From assembly GCA_041398745.1 (NCBI GenBank), contig JAWKUB010000003.1:248001-312000 (forward strand): DNA of 64,000 nt, given 5' to 3'. Position 1 is the stretch's first letter; each line of letters begins with the position of its first letter. The notes under the pieces were generated by a model that was given only the letters and a program-made list of their open reading frames with translations, was not told the origin of the DNA and ran no database searches. Shown in pieces: positions 54,341-64,000 of the stretch. The DNA comes from JACKHO01 sp041398745 (GTDB lineage Bacteria; Planctomycetota; Planctomycetia; Planctomycetales; Planctomycetaceae). A program made the translations under genes and the position numbers.

Positions 54341-55872
54341 AGGTCAAACAACTCCACAATACCGCGAAGAAGGATAGCCCGGTCGGGGGCATCGGCCGCA
54401 CGCGTCGGAGCGTTGACCTCACGGTCGACGGTAATCAAAGCACTTCCCGTCGGATTAACCGTGGAAATTTCCGTAATGTTAGCCGAAACAATTTTGTACC
54501 ACTCAACGCCAGGGCCGTCAGGACGCGCCCGCATGACATACTTCCCTTCCTGGATGTGTGGCCTTGGTTCGCTGGCTGTCCATGTTACATAAATCTGGTC
54601 GCGTTCAACGACGACGGAACCGCCAGGACTGACACCAAAGGAAGATTGGTAAACATGCTCCTCGCCGGGCAGAAACTTGCGTTTGAATACCACAGCCATT
54701 TTAATGGTGGGATTGTTCGGAATCGAGTTATTGACTGTTATGAACCAGGTGTAGCGGGCGTCGAACTCTTCCACCGACACTTCGCCCAAATCGTTCCAAA
54801 TCGAAGTTGGAATTGGTTGCCCAATAATTGACAGACGATTAGCCACTCCTGGACTACCTGCGATGTACGAAACGGACGTCCCTGTACGCGTGACAGAGCG
54901 TGTTCCATCGGCGTTGCGAACAATGACCCTGGAGAACCGGGAACCGACGAAAAAGTTCTCAGTCGGCTGCAACTCCACTTCATTCGTAGTGAGTGCGGAA
55001 TTCGTAATGGCTGTCACACGGGCGGACTCGGACCACGCATCTGCATGCGCCGCAAGGCCGTATGCCTCGTTCACGCCGACAGGTGTATGAGTCGCAATAC
55101 TAGCGTTCGTTCGCGGCAATCCACCCACCCAAGTCCCCACACCAGCGGCGGTGACTGAGTTACCTGTTGTGCCTGTCGAATCAGCGAAACAGCCGAATTC
55201 ACCGGCGGGTGCCGTACCGTCGCCAGCAGAACCAAACACAGCAGCCCCCAAAGGATCAACCACCCAACTGTTGAAAGAGGCAGTCGTGGGATTAAACAAT
55301 TGCGCGACAACAGGCGTATCAACAGGCTCCCATACGATGACGTTGTTCTGGAAGTCACCGCCACCAATACTCGTCCGAATTGGAACCGGTGGTTCCAGAA
55401 CAACACGCGAACCGAGAAAAGCCTGCACCGCCCAGTTTGGCTCCGTCAGGCGCGTGGGAATCGGCACGATGGTTGGATTCGTCGGATCTGAATCGAGCCA
55501 CTGCAATGGGATAGCGCGGAAAATTCGGAACGGCTCCGACCGATAGCTGCCGTTCTTCGGAGTTGGCACGACTAAATCGCCCGCAGCATATGTTGTCTGC
55601 GCCTGCCACTTATTTCCGTCACTAATGTTCGTTGGACGCACATTAACGGTCAAGTACCCAGGGTTCGTCCTGATGTACTGTTCCACATTCCCCTGCATGA
55701 GTTTCGCATTCGTCAGTTGCGTCGCTTTGATGGAACTGAGAATGGAAATGGGGAACAGGGCGAACACCGACGAAACGCCAATACTCAAAATGAGAATGGC
55801 AATGAGCACTTCGGTGAGCGAAGCACCGGAGCGTCCATTCGATTTGCGATTTAGTGAGGAAAGGATACGCAT
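54337..55872 (-). CDS. PilV/GspI-like prepilin-type protein
   Basis: This 511-residue protein has a leader GRSG|ASLTEVLIAILILSIGV, with cleavage after Gly16, Ala instead of Phe at +1 and Glu at +5. VFALFPISILSSIKATQLTN follows, as in PilV-type minor pilins. The remaining 450 residues are a large beta-rich region that I cannot assign. Its ATG shares one base with the stop of the FimT-like gene (TAATG), and its stop overlaps the next start (ATGA), so it is translationally coupled on both sides. Confidence 0.83.
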   Translation of the reverse strand: MRILSSLNRKSNGRSGASLTEVLIAILILSIGVSSVFALFPISILSSIKATQLTNAKLMQGNVEQYIRTNPGYLTVNVRPTNISDGNKWQAQTTYAAGDLVVPTPKNGSYRSEPFRIFRAIPLQWLDSDPTNPTIVPIPTRLTEPNWAVQAFLGSRVVLEPPVPIRTSIGGGDFQNNVIVWEPVDTPVVAQLFNPTTASFNSWVVDPLGAAVFGSAGDGTAPAGEFGCFADSTGTTGNSVTAAGVGTWVGGLPRTNASIATHTPVGVNEAYGLAAHADAWSESARVTAITNSALTTNEVELQPTENFFVGSRFSRVIVRNADGTRSVTRTGTSVSYIAGSPGVANRLSIIGQPIPTSIWNDLGEVSVEEFDARYTWFITVNNSIPNNPTIKMAVVFKRKFLPGEEHVYQSSFGVSPGGSVVVERDQIYVTWTASEPRPHIQEGKYVMRARPDGPGVEWYKIVSANITEISTVNPTGSALITVDREVNAPTRAADAPDRAILLRGIVELFDL

Positions 55873-56903
55873 TAGTTCGAGTCCTCCTTTCCATACACCG
55901 CATAGCGGTAACGGTTGGTGTTTCCAGGTCCGGTAGCGGTCGTGTCGACCTCGGCACCATACGTTTGTGCTGTGGCGGTCACGAGCGTGACGAGTCGGCT
56001 TTCGTAGGCGTCGACAATGGTGCCGAAGTAGGGGTAGCTGGCCGGACTTAGCGGGGTTGCCGGATCTTCCGTGGCATCACGTCGGTCGGCGAAGAAGAAG
56101 TGCAACATTCCTTCAGACGCCATGGCACCCTGCAATTTACCAGTCGGCGTCAGCATAATGTCCATTTGAGTGAAGTAGGGACTGGTTGCGTTACCCGTTC
56201 TCCAGCGTGCGGGTATTTGCGAAGCATCGAGGTCGATGACAATATCCTGCGGGAGTGGACTCGGCTTCGCACCTGGCAGAGGGACTGGACCAAACTCTAT
56301 TTCATAGGTCAGGTTGAGGGTAGGACCCGTTCGACTAATTCGAGGATAGGGCTCAGCCAGAAAAATCGCGAAACCATCTGGGTCCCCTGGATTTACACTT
56401 TGAATTCGATACCATTTCTGGGCACCGTCAGCTCCGAGCTTTATGCGCAAACCATTGGTGCTGACCGCAGTCGAAGTCAACGCCCCCAGCGAATTCAATC
56501 GGATAAACTCAGCAAGCTCTGATGACGCAGAAGGTATGACGAGTCGACGACCGTTATAGCCCATGTTATCGACAGGGAGGTCTTCGGTAGCTGCCAAGGT
56601 CACTCCCTTCAGGTTTGGCAGCGTGCCGATTTGAATGACCGAGTCGACCAGAGAGGGGTCATCGGTGGTGGCGATGAGGCGGACGCCGCGGGGGAGTTTG
56701 TCGTGAATGGCGCTAGAACGCGACTTGCTAATGGCGCCCATGAACTGTGTGGTGCCATTCCGGAGCCGGTCGGTATCGCTCAGCCCACGGTACGCGCCAA
56801 TGGCGAGGACAGCCAGGATGGCAAAAATAGAAATTGCCACCAGCATTTCCACCAGCGTGAAACCACCGCGCGGAGCACGTTGCTCAGGGGAGCGAATTCG
56901 CAT
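55872..56903 (-). CDS. FimT/GspH-like prepilin-type protein
   Basis: I use the ATG at 56901-56903, with GGGAGG upstream; the frame opens 22 codons earlier. The 343-residue protein has a leader RGG|FTLVEMLVAISIFAILA, then AYRGLSDTDRLRNGTTQFMG and AISKSRSSAIHDKLPRGVRL, the FimT/GspH pattern of a helix followed by KARSxAI and a GVRL strand. The rest is beta-rich. It begins two bases after the stop of the previous prepilin gene. Confidence 0.88.
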   Translation of the reverse strand: MRIRSPEQRAPRGGFTLVEMLVAISIFAILAVLAIGAYRGLSDTDRLRNGTTQFMGAISKSRSSAIHDKLPRGVRLIATTDDPSLVDSVIQIGTLPNLKGVTLAATEDLPVDNMGYNGRRLVIPSASSELAEFIRLNSLGALTSTAVSTNGLRIKLGADGAQKWYRIQSVNPGDPDGFAIFLAEPYPRISRTGPTLNLTYEIEFGPVPLPGAKPSPLPQDIVIDLDASQIPARWRTGNATSPYFTQMDIMLTPTGKLQGAMASEGMLHFFFADRRDATEDPATPLSPASYPYFGTIVDAYESRLVTLVTATAQTYGAEVDTTATGPGNTNRYRYAVYGKEDSN

Positions 56904-56905
56904 GA

Positions 56906-58066
56906 CTAATTCCCTCCCTGATAGTTGGTGATATTGTCGTAGGCTTCGTCCGGCACGGTCGGCACACACAGCAGCGTGCGACGATCGCCCCCCGAAGCAC
57001 TGTCTGGCTCCACAAGGCCTAAGGATTCGTCGGGACCGGCGGAGACCAACAGAGGTGCGTAATAAGCCCCAAGATGGTGGTAGACAATCCCGGACGGAAA
57101 CATGGCACTTGCGGGGATGGGCTGATAGAGCAGAGGGTCACCACCATTTGGATACGCAAATACAGAGGTCAAGAGTGCGTTTGTCGGATCAAGCGGGTCT
57201 CCAGTTGCGCCACCGGCAGCAACATTTGGGAACAACGCGGCTTCCACGCTGGTGTCCGCACCAACGGAGAACAACGCAGTCGGCGTGCTGTAGAACCGAA
57301 TTGGATTGCCCCAATCGTCCACAAACTCCGGGAAACCGTCGCGGTCGGTGTCGCCAACGTGGTCGGCGTCAATTTGATCGAGCAAGTTGGTACCATTGGG
57401 ACTGCTGGTCAGCAGCAAATAGAGCAACTCAGAGTTTTTATTCTGGGCGCTTGGGTTTGTCATTTCCGTGACAAGGTCCGCATACGACTTTGCCGGTATT
57501 ACAGACAGCTTTGCTAACGCCGCCTTCAATCGCTTCTCGAGTGGGCCGGCATATATCTGGGGCCTGGGAGGCATGCCCATTGGATCCGCTGCCGACGCCT
57601 GTTGAGTCGAATCATCTGGAGTATTCACATACGCCGATGCCGGATTCCATCCATCAAACACGCCGTCGAATCCATACGTGTCTTCCCAGCGTTGCGGAAA
57701 CAGACCGATGTAGCGGCTCTGACGAACCATGGCGTTGAGCTGCGAACTCGTTCCTGAATAACCGTACGCCCCGGAAGTCAGCGCGGCCCGACCAGCAGCC
57801 AGATTATCCCATTCCGCTTTGGCCGCCGCTTTGCGTTCCTGCTCGGTGAAATCCTGCAGCATGGCCTGGAAGTCAGCCTGCAGGACGGCATCGAGTTGGG
57901 CGAGTGTGGTTTGGGTGGAAGCGACACGAGCCTTCTGGCCCGATTGTCCCAGCGTGACGTAAGCCAGCCCCATGAGGAGCAATAGAATCGACAACACGAC
58001 CAACAGCTCGACAAGCGAGAATGCGGCACGCGGTGGGTGTTGCGGTGTTGTACGAATCGTTTTCAT
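56906..58066 (-). CDS. GspG-like prepilin-type protein with Ala at -1
   Basis: I use the ATG at 58064-58066; the frame opens 4 codons earlier. The 386-residue protein has a leader PPRAA|FSLVELLVVLSILLLL, in which the residue before the cleavage site is Ala15 rather than the usual Gly. Then come AYVTLGQSGQKARVASTQTT and LAQLDAVLQADFQAMLQDF, the helix of major-type pseudopilins. It is much longer than GspG (about 145 residues). SVGADTSVEAALFPN and LLVSAGPDESLGLVEPDSAS resemble the late calcium-loop region of GspG-type proteins. It is the second gene of the prepilin block. Confidence 0.87.
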   Translation of the reverse strand: MKTIRTTPQHPPRAAFSLVELLVVLSILLLLMGLAYVTLGQSGQKARVASTQTTLAQLDAVLQADFQAMLQDFTEQERKAAAKAEWDNLAAGRAALTSGAYGYSGTSSQLNAMVRQSRYIGLFPQRWEDTYGFDGVFDGWNPASAYVNTPDDSTQQASAADPMGMPPRPQIYAGPLEKRLKAALAKLSVIPAKSYADLVTEMTNPSAQNKNSELLYLLLTSSPNGTNLLDQIDADHVGDTDRDGFPEFVDDWGNPIRFYSTPTALFSVGADTSVEAALFPNVAAGGATGDPLDPTNALLTSVFAYPNGGDPLLYQPIPASAMFPSGIVYHHLGAYYAPLLVSAGPDESLGLVEPDSASGGDRRTLLCVPTVPDEAYDNITNYQGGN

Positions 58067-58123
58067 GGGGAAATCCAACAGGTCAAGCGGACCATTAGTA
58101 AACTCTACGAATGGACACAGCCG

Positions 58124-59179
58124 TTAATTCAACGTGCCTCCCTTGAAGTTCGTAATATTATCGCGTTCTGCCACCACTTCCCGCGGACCAGCGAAGTAGG
58201 ACTCCGGCGTCGATGGAAGATTACTGCCGTTATACACCCCGCCCGAGCCAAACTCGAAATCGAAGCCGGGCGAAATGATTTGATGAGAACTCTGGTTGTA
58301 GGATGTGCTCGCTGACGTGGGCGTTGGATCGGCGCCGCTTCCAGCATTGTTTGCCACAATGTAATGCGACACAAAGCCTGGCACGGAGGACTCGTCGTCG
58401 AAGTTCCCCGCCGATTTATCCAGTCCGCGCGGCCGGTAACCCGTGCCACCGTAGGAGCTGAAGTACTGGAGAGGCAGTTGCTGATCGGGGATAGAATCAA
58501 GATACTCAGGCATACCATCCGGCCCGCCTTGCGCGGTCGGATCAAGATCGACAAACCGGCTACTGTCGAAACCCTCAAAAAATGGACCGCGGCGATTGGT
58601 CACAGCTGCAGGCGTCCCGGCCGGTTGAGACATTGCAGGCACGTAGTCGTAACTGACGGGGGCGAATGGAGACTGCGGATTCGCAGCAAATCCAGTTGCC
58701 TGCCACCCAGCAGCAGCAGGGTCATCCGTGCCGCCAAGAAAGAACGCGAGACACTCTGCACCGTTTAAGATCAGCACGTCATCTGCGTCACCGTCCATGT
58801 TAATGTCATTATTCTGCGCGAAGTTGAATCTGGGCCAAATACTTCGAACAGCAGCGCGACTGATGAGCCGATACTGATTACCATTTGTTGGGTCATCGCC
58901 CCAGTGCTGTGCCGCTGAGCTGCCTTCCCCCTGCTCGTACAGGATTACGAAACTCGGAGGCTCAACACCATACAAGCTTTTGAAGTCAGCTATTGCTTTG
59001 TCGAGATTAGAGATTTCGACACTACACTGCACAACACGAGCACGACGCCGGGCTCCGTTGACGCCGACGAGCAGGAAGCCCATGAGCACAATGACAATCG
59101 TGATGACAATCACCAGTTCGATGAGCGAAAACGCGGCTCGCTGGTGCGAGATTCGACGACTTCGGGTCTTCGCGTACAT
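58124..59179 (-). CDS. GspG-like prepilin-type protein with Ala at -1
   Basis: This 351-residue protein has a leader SHQRAA|FSLIELVIVITIVIVL, again with Ala at -1 and Glu at +5. It continues GARRRARVVQCSVEISNLDK and AIADFKSLYGVEPPSFVILY, the GspG-type helix with an I-x-x-L-D-x-A-I-x-x-F-K pattern that normally leads to the processed pilin body. It is the first gene of the prepilin block, 57 bp upstream of the next gene. Upstream lies a terminator-like hairpin, so it probably has its own promoter. Confidence 0.88.
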   Translation of the reverse strand: MYAKTRSRRISHQRAAFSLIELVIVITIVIVLMGFLLVGVNGARRRARVVQCSVEISNLDKAIADFKSLYGVEPPSFVILYEQGEGSSAAQHWGDDPTNGNQYRLISRAAVRSIWPRFNFAQNNDINMDGDADDVLILNGAECLAFFLGGTDDPAAAGWQATGFAANPQSPFAPVSYDYVPAMSQPAGTPAAVTNRRGPFFEGFDSSRFVDLDPTAQGGPDGMPEYLDSIPDQQLPLQYFSSYGGTGYRPRGLDKSAGNFDDESSVPGFVSHYIVANNAGSGADPTPTSASTSYNQSSHQIISPGFDFEFGSGGVYNGSNLPSTPESYFAGPREVVAERDNITNFKGGTLN

Positions 59180-59337
59180 GCAAAACTCCTAAAACTCACG
59201 CTCTTGAGGCAGTTACCCCGACACCTGTGTCAATTTGCAGCAGTGCAGATTTCAATACGCAGCAATTGGTGTTGGTAAGGGGTTGGTATTTCCTATGTCG
59301 CATTCGCCGTGCCAATTGACGGGCAGGCCAAACAAAC

Positions 59338-59363
59338 CGGGCCAATTCGCAGGAACTGGCCCG
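59338..59363 (-). terminator. Probable terminator after the PilC/GspF gene
   Basis: A stem CGGGCCA/TGGCCCG (59338-59344 and 59357-59363) lies 11 bp past the PilC/GspF stop and is followed on the minus strand by GTTTGTTT, a weak T tract. It would separate the motor operon from the prepilin block. Confidence 0.55.
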
Positions 59364-59373
59364 AAAATGCGGT

Positions 59374-60618
59374 TTATGACAAGTCGTTCAGCAGCTTGAC
59401 CAGCGGCATGAACAACGCGATGACAATGAAACCGACGATGAGACCCAGCACCACCACCATGATGGGCTCGAGCAAACTCACCAGACTCTCCACCAGTACG
59501 GAAACTTCTTCATCGTAGACGTCCGCGACTTTGTAGAGCATGTTGTCGAGGGCACCGGTTTCTTCACCGACGTCGACCATGTTGACCACGAGGTCATCCA
59601 CAATGCGCGTTTCACGCAGCGGAACGGCCATGGTCTCCCCTTCACGAATTGACGCATGAATGTGGTCGAAGGCCTTGCGGAACACTTCGTTACCGGCCGT
59701 ATCACGTGCAATCGACAACGCTTCCAGAATGGGTACGCCAGACGCAATGAGTGTTCCCAGAGTACGACACGTTCGGGCCACCGTCGACTTCCCGATAATG
59801 GCCCCCAAGATGGGGATTTTTAAGGCAATGCGGTCGATGATATAGGCCCCCGTTTTATTCTTCTTGATGATCTTAATCAGCAGCCACATGCTGAATGGAA
59901 TCACGGGAATGAGGAACCAGTACTTCACCACAAGATCGCTCGTGTCGATAAGGATTTGAGTGATTTGCGGCAGTTCCACGCCGAAGCCAATGAAGATGTC
60001 CTTAAACTTCGGAATAATCCAGTACATGATGAAGCCGACGATGAGCGTGGCAACCGTGATGACCGCACACGGATAAATCATGGCTCCCTGCACCTTGCGG
60101 CGCAAGCTCATCGAACGCTCTTTGAACTCGGCGAGACGCTGGAGAATGATTTCCAGTGCACCACCGGCCTCACCGGCTTTCACCATGTTGACGTACAAAT
60201 TATCGAAAGCCTTCGGCTGCTTGGCCATGGCTTCGGACAACGTATTGCCGGACTCGATGTCTTCGATAACACCAATGAGCGCGTTCTTCAGCGGGCCGGG
60301 CTTGTCCTGGTTCTCCAGAATTCGAAGGCTTCGCAGAATGGGCAAACCAGCATCCTGCAACGTCGAGAGTTGTCGCGTGAACGTGGTGAGTTTCTTGTTA
60401 CTCACACCACCAATAGTAAAGGTGGTTTTCTTGCGTGGTGCGCGTCGATCGGCTGCCTTGGTTTCCTTCTTACGCTCAACCTTCTCGGTGATGCGCGTAA
60501 CGAAGAACCCCTTCTCCCGGATGATTTGCTGGGCATGGTCCTCCGTTTCAGCCTCGATTTGATCTTTGATCTCAAGGCCGGTCTGGTTGTCCATTGCCTC
60601 GTATTGAAAGACGGGCAT
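59374..60618 (-). CDS. pilC: PilC/GspF platform protein
   Basis: This 414-residue inner-membrane protein has two T2SSF domains. The first (about residues 70-200) contains FTRQLSTLQDAGLPILRSLR and NLYVNMVKAGEAGGALEIIL, and the second (about 270-400) contains TCRTLGTLIASGVPILEALS and LVVNMVDVGEETGALDNMLY. Three hydrophobic segments (YPCAVITVATLIVGFIMYWI, YWFLIPVIPFSMWLLI and PIMVVVLGLIVGFIVIALF) give the usual topology. It forms the platform that the assembly ATPase turns. It lies 104 bp after the PilB/GspE gene on the same strand. Confidence 0.96.
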   Translation of the reverse strand: MPVFQYEAMDNQTGLEIKDQIEAETEDHAQQIIREKGFFVTRITEKVERKKETKAADRRAPRKKTTFTIGGVSNKKLTTFTRQLSTLQDAGLPILRSLRILENQDKPGPLKNALIGVIEDIESGNTLSEAMAKQPKAFDNLYVNMVKAGEAGGALEIILQRLAEFKERSMSLRRKVQGAMIYPCAVITVATLIVGFIMYWIIPKFKDIFIGFGVELPQITQILIDTSDLVVKYWFLIPVIPFSMWLLIKIIKKNKTGAYIIDRIALKIPILGAIIGKSTVARTCRTLGTLIASGVPILEALSIARDTAGNEVFRKAFDHIHASIREGETMAVPLRETRIVDDLVVNMVDVGEETGALDNMLYKVADVYDEEVSVLVESLVSLLEPIMVVVLGLIVGFIVIALFMPLVKLLNDLS

Positions 60619-60721
60619 GTCAGTTCTCCCTGCACAGGGCTTCGCAGCCAGGATGACTGCTCAATGCTTTAGTAATTTCGGGGATTCAATAACTTCGGGC
60701 TACAAACGGGTCTCAAATGCG

Positions 60722-62443
60722 CTAGTCCAGATCTTCCATTACTGTTTCGCGTACCACTTCGTCGATGGTGGTCAAACCATCGAAAATCAGTTTCAGCCCA
60801 GACTCTCTCAGGGTTGTCATCCCCTGGCTGCGTGCGAGGTTTCGCATTTCATCAACGCTGGCATCGGACGAGACCATGTCCCGAATGTCGTCGTTGATTT
60901 CCATGAGTTCATAAATCCCGGTTCGACCCTTGTAACCAGCATTATTACAACGTTGGCATCCCTTGCCGTAATAAAACTTGTACTGACGTGCCTGCTCAAT
61001 GGGCAGCTGCAACTCCATAAGGAGTTCGTCACTGGGATCAAACTCTGTACGGCACTCCACACAAATCCGGCGAACAAGTCGCTGCGCCTGCACAGCCTCA
61101 ACGGTTGCCGTAATCAGGAATGGTGGAACTCCCATGTCCCGCAAACGCGTGACAGCGGTTGGAGCGTCGTTCGTGTGCAACGTACTGAACACCAGGTGTC
61201 CGGTGAGTGCACTTTGTACGGCAATTTCGGCGGTTTCGTAGTCTCGAATTTCACCGACGAGAATTTTATCGGGATCGTGACGCAAAATCGCCCGCAGTGC
61301 TGCGGCAAACGTCACGTCAATGTCGGAGTTAATTGGAACCTGAATGAGCCCGTCGATGTCGTACTCGATGGGGTCCTCGGTGGTGATAATCTTGGTCTCA
61401 ATGTCATTCAGTTCGTTGAGAGCTGAGTAGAGCGTGGTGGTCTTTCCACTACCCGTTGGCCCGGTCACCAGCACAATGCCGTTGGGACGATGAATGATTT
61501 CACGGAAGCGGGAAAGGATGTGTGGGTCCATCCCGATTTTGTCCAGACTCAACTGCACAACGGTTCGGTCCAACACCCGCATAACGACCGCCTCGCCGTG
61601 CATTGTCGGCAGGACGCTCACACGCAAGTCGACCGAGTTTCCACCGACATTGAGCTCGATACGACCGTCCTGCGGCAAACGCCGCTCGGCAATATCGAGG
61701 TTTGCCATAACTTTGATACGGCTCACAATAGCGGCAGCCAGGTGACGCGGCGGCGGAACCATTTCGTAGAGCACGCCGTCGGCACGCACTCGAATTTTGA
61801 ACTCTTCCTCGAACGGTTCAAAGTGAATATCGCTGGCCTGGTCTTTAATCGCCAGCAGCATGACCATGTTCAGCAACTTGCGAATGGGATGCGAATTCGT
61901 GATTTCGTCATCCGCCCCCAGCTCAATGGGACCAGTAAGCCCGCTGCCGAGGGATTTCGTCCCCGTTTCGATGTTTTCGAGCTGATCCATCAGCCCTTCC
62001 ATGTCGTCCTGCCGTGTGGCGTAGAAACGACCAATGGCTTCTTCGACTTCTGGCAGTGACGAAACGGCACCGCGCACCTCAAACCCAAGGAAGTTCCTCA
62101 AGTCATCAAGGGCCGCAAGGTTTTGGGGATCGGCCATCGCCACTGTGAGGACATTGTCCTTCAGTGAAATTGGCATGATTTTGTAGACGCTGGCCATCGT
62201 CTCGGGAACGAGTTCCAGCACCTTGGGCGGAATGGCCGTTTCAGCGAGGTTCACAACCGGCATGCCGAACTGTTCCGCCAGCGCTTCGGTGATTTGCGCT
62301 TCGGTAACGAGGTTCATCCGCTTGGCAACCTGCCCGATGACCTCACCCGGACTCTGCTTCTGCTCTTCGAGCACATCCCAGAGTTGGTCCTCGGTGAGGT
62401 ATCCCAGGTCGACCAAAATCTGTCCTAGCTTACGCTGGGCCAT
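60722..62443 (-). CDS. pilB: PilB/GspE-type assembly ATPase
   Basis: This 573-residue protein has an N-terminal MshEN-type domain (LGQILVDLGYLTEDQLWDVL and AEQFGMPVVNLAE) and a catalytic domain with Walker A VLVTGPTGSGKTTTLYSA (near residue 330), the Asp box ITTEDPIEYDIDGLIQV, Walker B (PDKILVGEIRDYETAEIAVQ) and the His box GHLVFSTLHTNDAPTA. A CxxC pair (RICVEC and KGCQRC, near 460-500) gives the zinc-binding insert. It drives pseudopilus assembly together with the PilC/GspF protein encoded next. Confidence 0.96.
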   Translation of the reverse strand: MAQRKLGQILVDLGYLTEDQLWDVLEEQKQSPGEVIGQVAKRMNLVTEAQITEALAEQFGMPVVNLAETAIPPKVLELVPETMASVYKIMPISLKDNVLTVAMADPQNLAALDDLRNFLGFEVRGAVSSLPEVEEAIGRFYATRQDDMEGLMDQLENIETGTKSLGSGLTGPIELGADDEITNSHPIRKLLNMVMLLAIKDQASDIHFEPFEEEFKIRVRADGVLYEMVPPPRHLAAAIVSRIKVMANLDIAERRLPQDGRIELNVGGNSVDLRVSVLPTMHGEAVVMRVLDRTVVQLSLDKIGMDPHILSRFREIIHRPNGIVLVTGPTGSGKTTTLYSALNELNDIETKIITTEDPIEYDIDGLIQVPINSDIDVTFAAALRAILRHDPDKILVGEIRDYETAEIAVQSALTGHLVFSTLHTNDAPTAVTRLRDMGVPPFLITATVEAVQAQRLVRRICVECRTEFDPSDELLMELQLPIEQARQYKFYYGKGCQRCNNAGYKGRTGIYELMEINDDIRDMVSSDASVDEMRNLARSQGMTTLRESGLKLIFDGLTTIDEVVRETVMEDLD

Positions 62444-62512
62444 CCATACTATCCCGGTTGGTGTAAATTGACTCTAGAAGGGCTTTACCAATCTCACTGC
62501 TTGCTACGAACA

Positions 62513-63631
<1,119 letters not shown>

Positions 63632-63850
63632 CCAAACCTCTTGTTAATCAATGTGATGGGCGACAGACCGAGAATCAGCCAAGATCGATGGGACGCGGAG
63701 CATTGGAGAAATGATGAAAGAAAAACGGAATCTCCGCCTCGTGACAACATTATCAGCACCAAAGACCCATTGGGCAACTTTGATGCTGCAAACACTCAAT
63801 GCCCATCCCGGCTTGCCGCTTCGACCGCGGCCAACCTGCTGCTCCTACTC

Positions 63851-64000
63851 TTAGTGTCCCCCAGACCTCAACTTGAATGCTTCCGTTAACGTCGTGATAC
63901 CGTCCATTGCCTTCTCCACGGCGTCTTCAACCAGTGTCTTCATGCCAAACAGCCGGGCCTGCCGCCTGATGTTCTGGGCCGGCTCGCTACGGAACGCCAT
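63851..64000 (-). CDS. C-terminal end of a second PilB/GspE-type ATPase (partial)
   Basis: The 49 residues up to the stop (TAA at 63851-63853) read NIRRQARLFGMKTLVEDAVE and KAMDGITTLTEAFKLRSGGH. This matches the C-terminal helix-plus-TTLEE end of GspE/PilB proteins, as in LARSQGMTTLRESGLKLIFD at the same place of the gene at 60722-62443. The frame is open to the right edge, so the start lies beyond the window. It is 219 bp upstream of the PilT-type gene on the same strand. Confidence 0.8.
   Translation of the reverse strand: MAFRSEPAQNIRRQARLFGMKTLVEDAVEKAMDGITTLTEAFKLRSGGH

Overview
The window looks like chromosome of a planctomycete, probably family Planctomycetaceae or close kin. The inference rests on gene content: two planctomycete-type cytochrome c / DUF1549 proteins, a secreted CSLREA/FG-GAP protein with a SLEDRTLLTA-type N-terminus, a DUF1559 pseudopilin, a sulfatase, a DUF6807 (PmoA-like) protein, a Gfo/Idh/MocA oxidoreductase, and a divergent ECF sigma factor with a very large secreted partner. 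I saw no rRNA, tRNA, CRISPR array or replication origin. No database search was possible; every family name comes from motifs read in the translations.

Layout. 1-4062 (minus): a four-part isochorismatase-like/ThuA-like/sandwich/SMP-30 fusion, translationally coupled by an ATGA overlap to a cytochrome c/DUF1549 gene that runs off the left edge. 4493-5796: a dead IS1182-like element with perfect 19-bp ends. 5860-9528 (minus): Gfo/Idh/MocA oxidoreductase, membrane-anchored PP2C phosphatase, DUF6807 protein. 9753-10038: a fold-back, MITE-like repeat. 10174-14479 (plus): a cytochrome c'-like lipoprotein and a complete cytochrome c/DUF1549/DUF1553 protein. 14705-19410 (minus): two paralogous cupin-like proteins with an AbiE-type toxin-antitoxin pair between them. 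19708-24015 (minus): RND efflux pump and adaptor. 24202-26868 (minus) and 27225-28799 (plus): a divergent pair, secreted beta-helix/FG-GAP protein and sulfatase. 28958-31267 (plus): FtsK.

31598-34920 is accessory DNA: two small genes arranged like integron cassettes with an attC-like site between them, the 3' remnant of a group II intron, a fold-back element, and an IS3-family insertion in a small membrane-protein gene. 35001-44496 (minus) reads as one operon: ECF-like sigma factor, transmembrane zinc-finger anti-sigma factor, and an 1845-residue secreted protein with five copies of a roughly 200-residue module. 44667-45724 is a graveyard of two transposase fragments and a truncated prepilin gene.

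45945-64000 (minus) is a type II secretion/type IV pilus-like locus: PilB/GspE-type ATPase (partial at the right edge), PilT, PilB/GspE, PilC/GspF, a terminator, then five prepilin-like genes in tight or overlapping order, a large GspK-like gene split in two frames, and a DUF1559 pseudopilin with its own terminator. The motor genes would power export or assembly, and the prepilin genes would supply a pseudopilus. The arrangement recalls the Verru_Chthon cassette of Verrucomicrobia and is the best candidate in the window for a little-described system, together with the sigma/anti-sigma/giant-repeat operon and the integron-like stretch.
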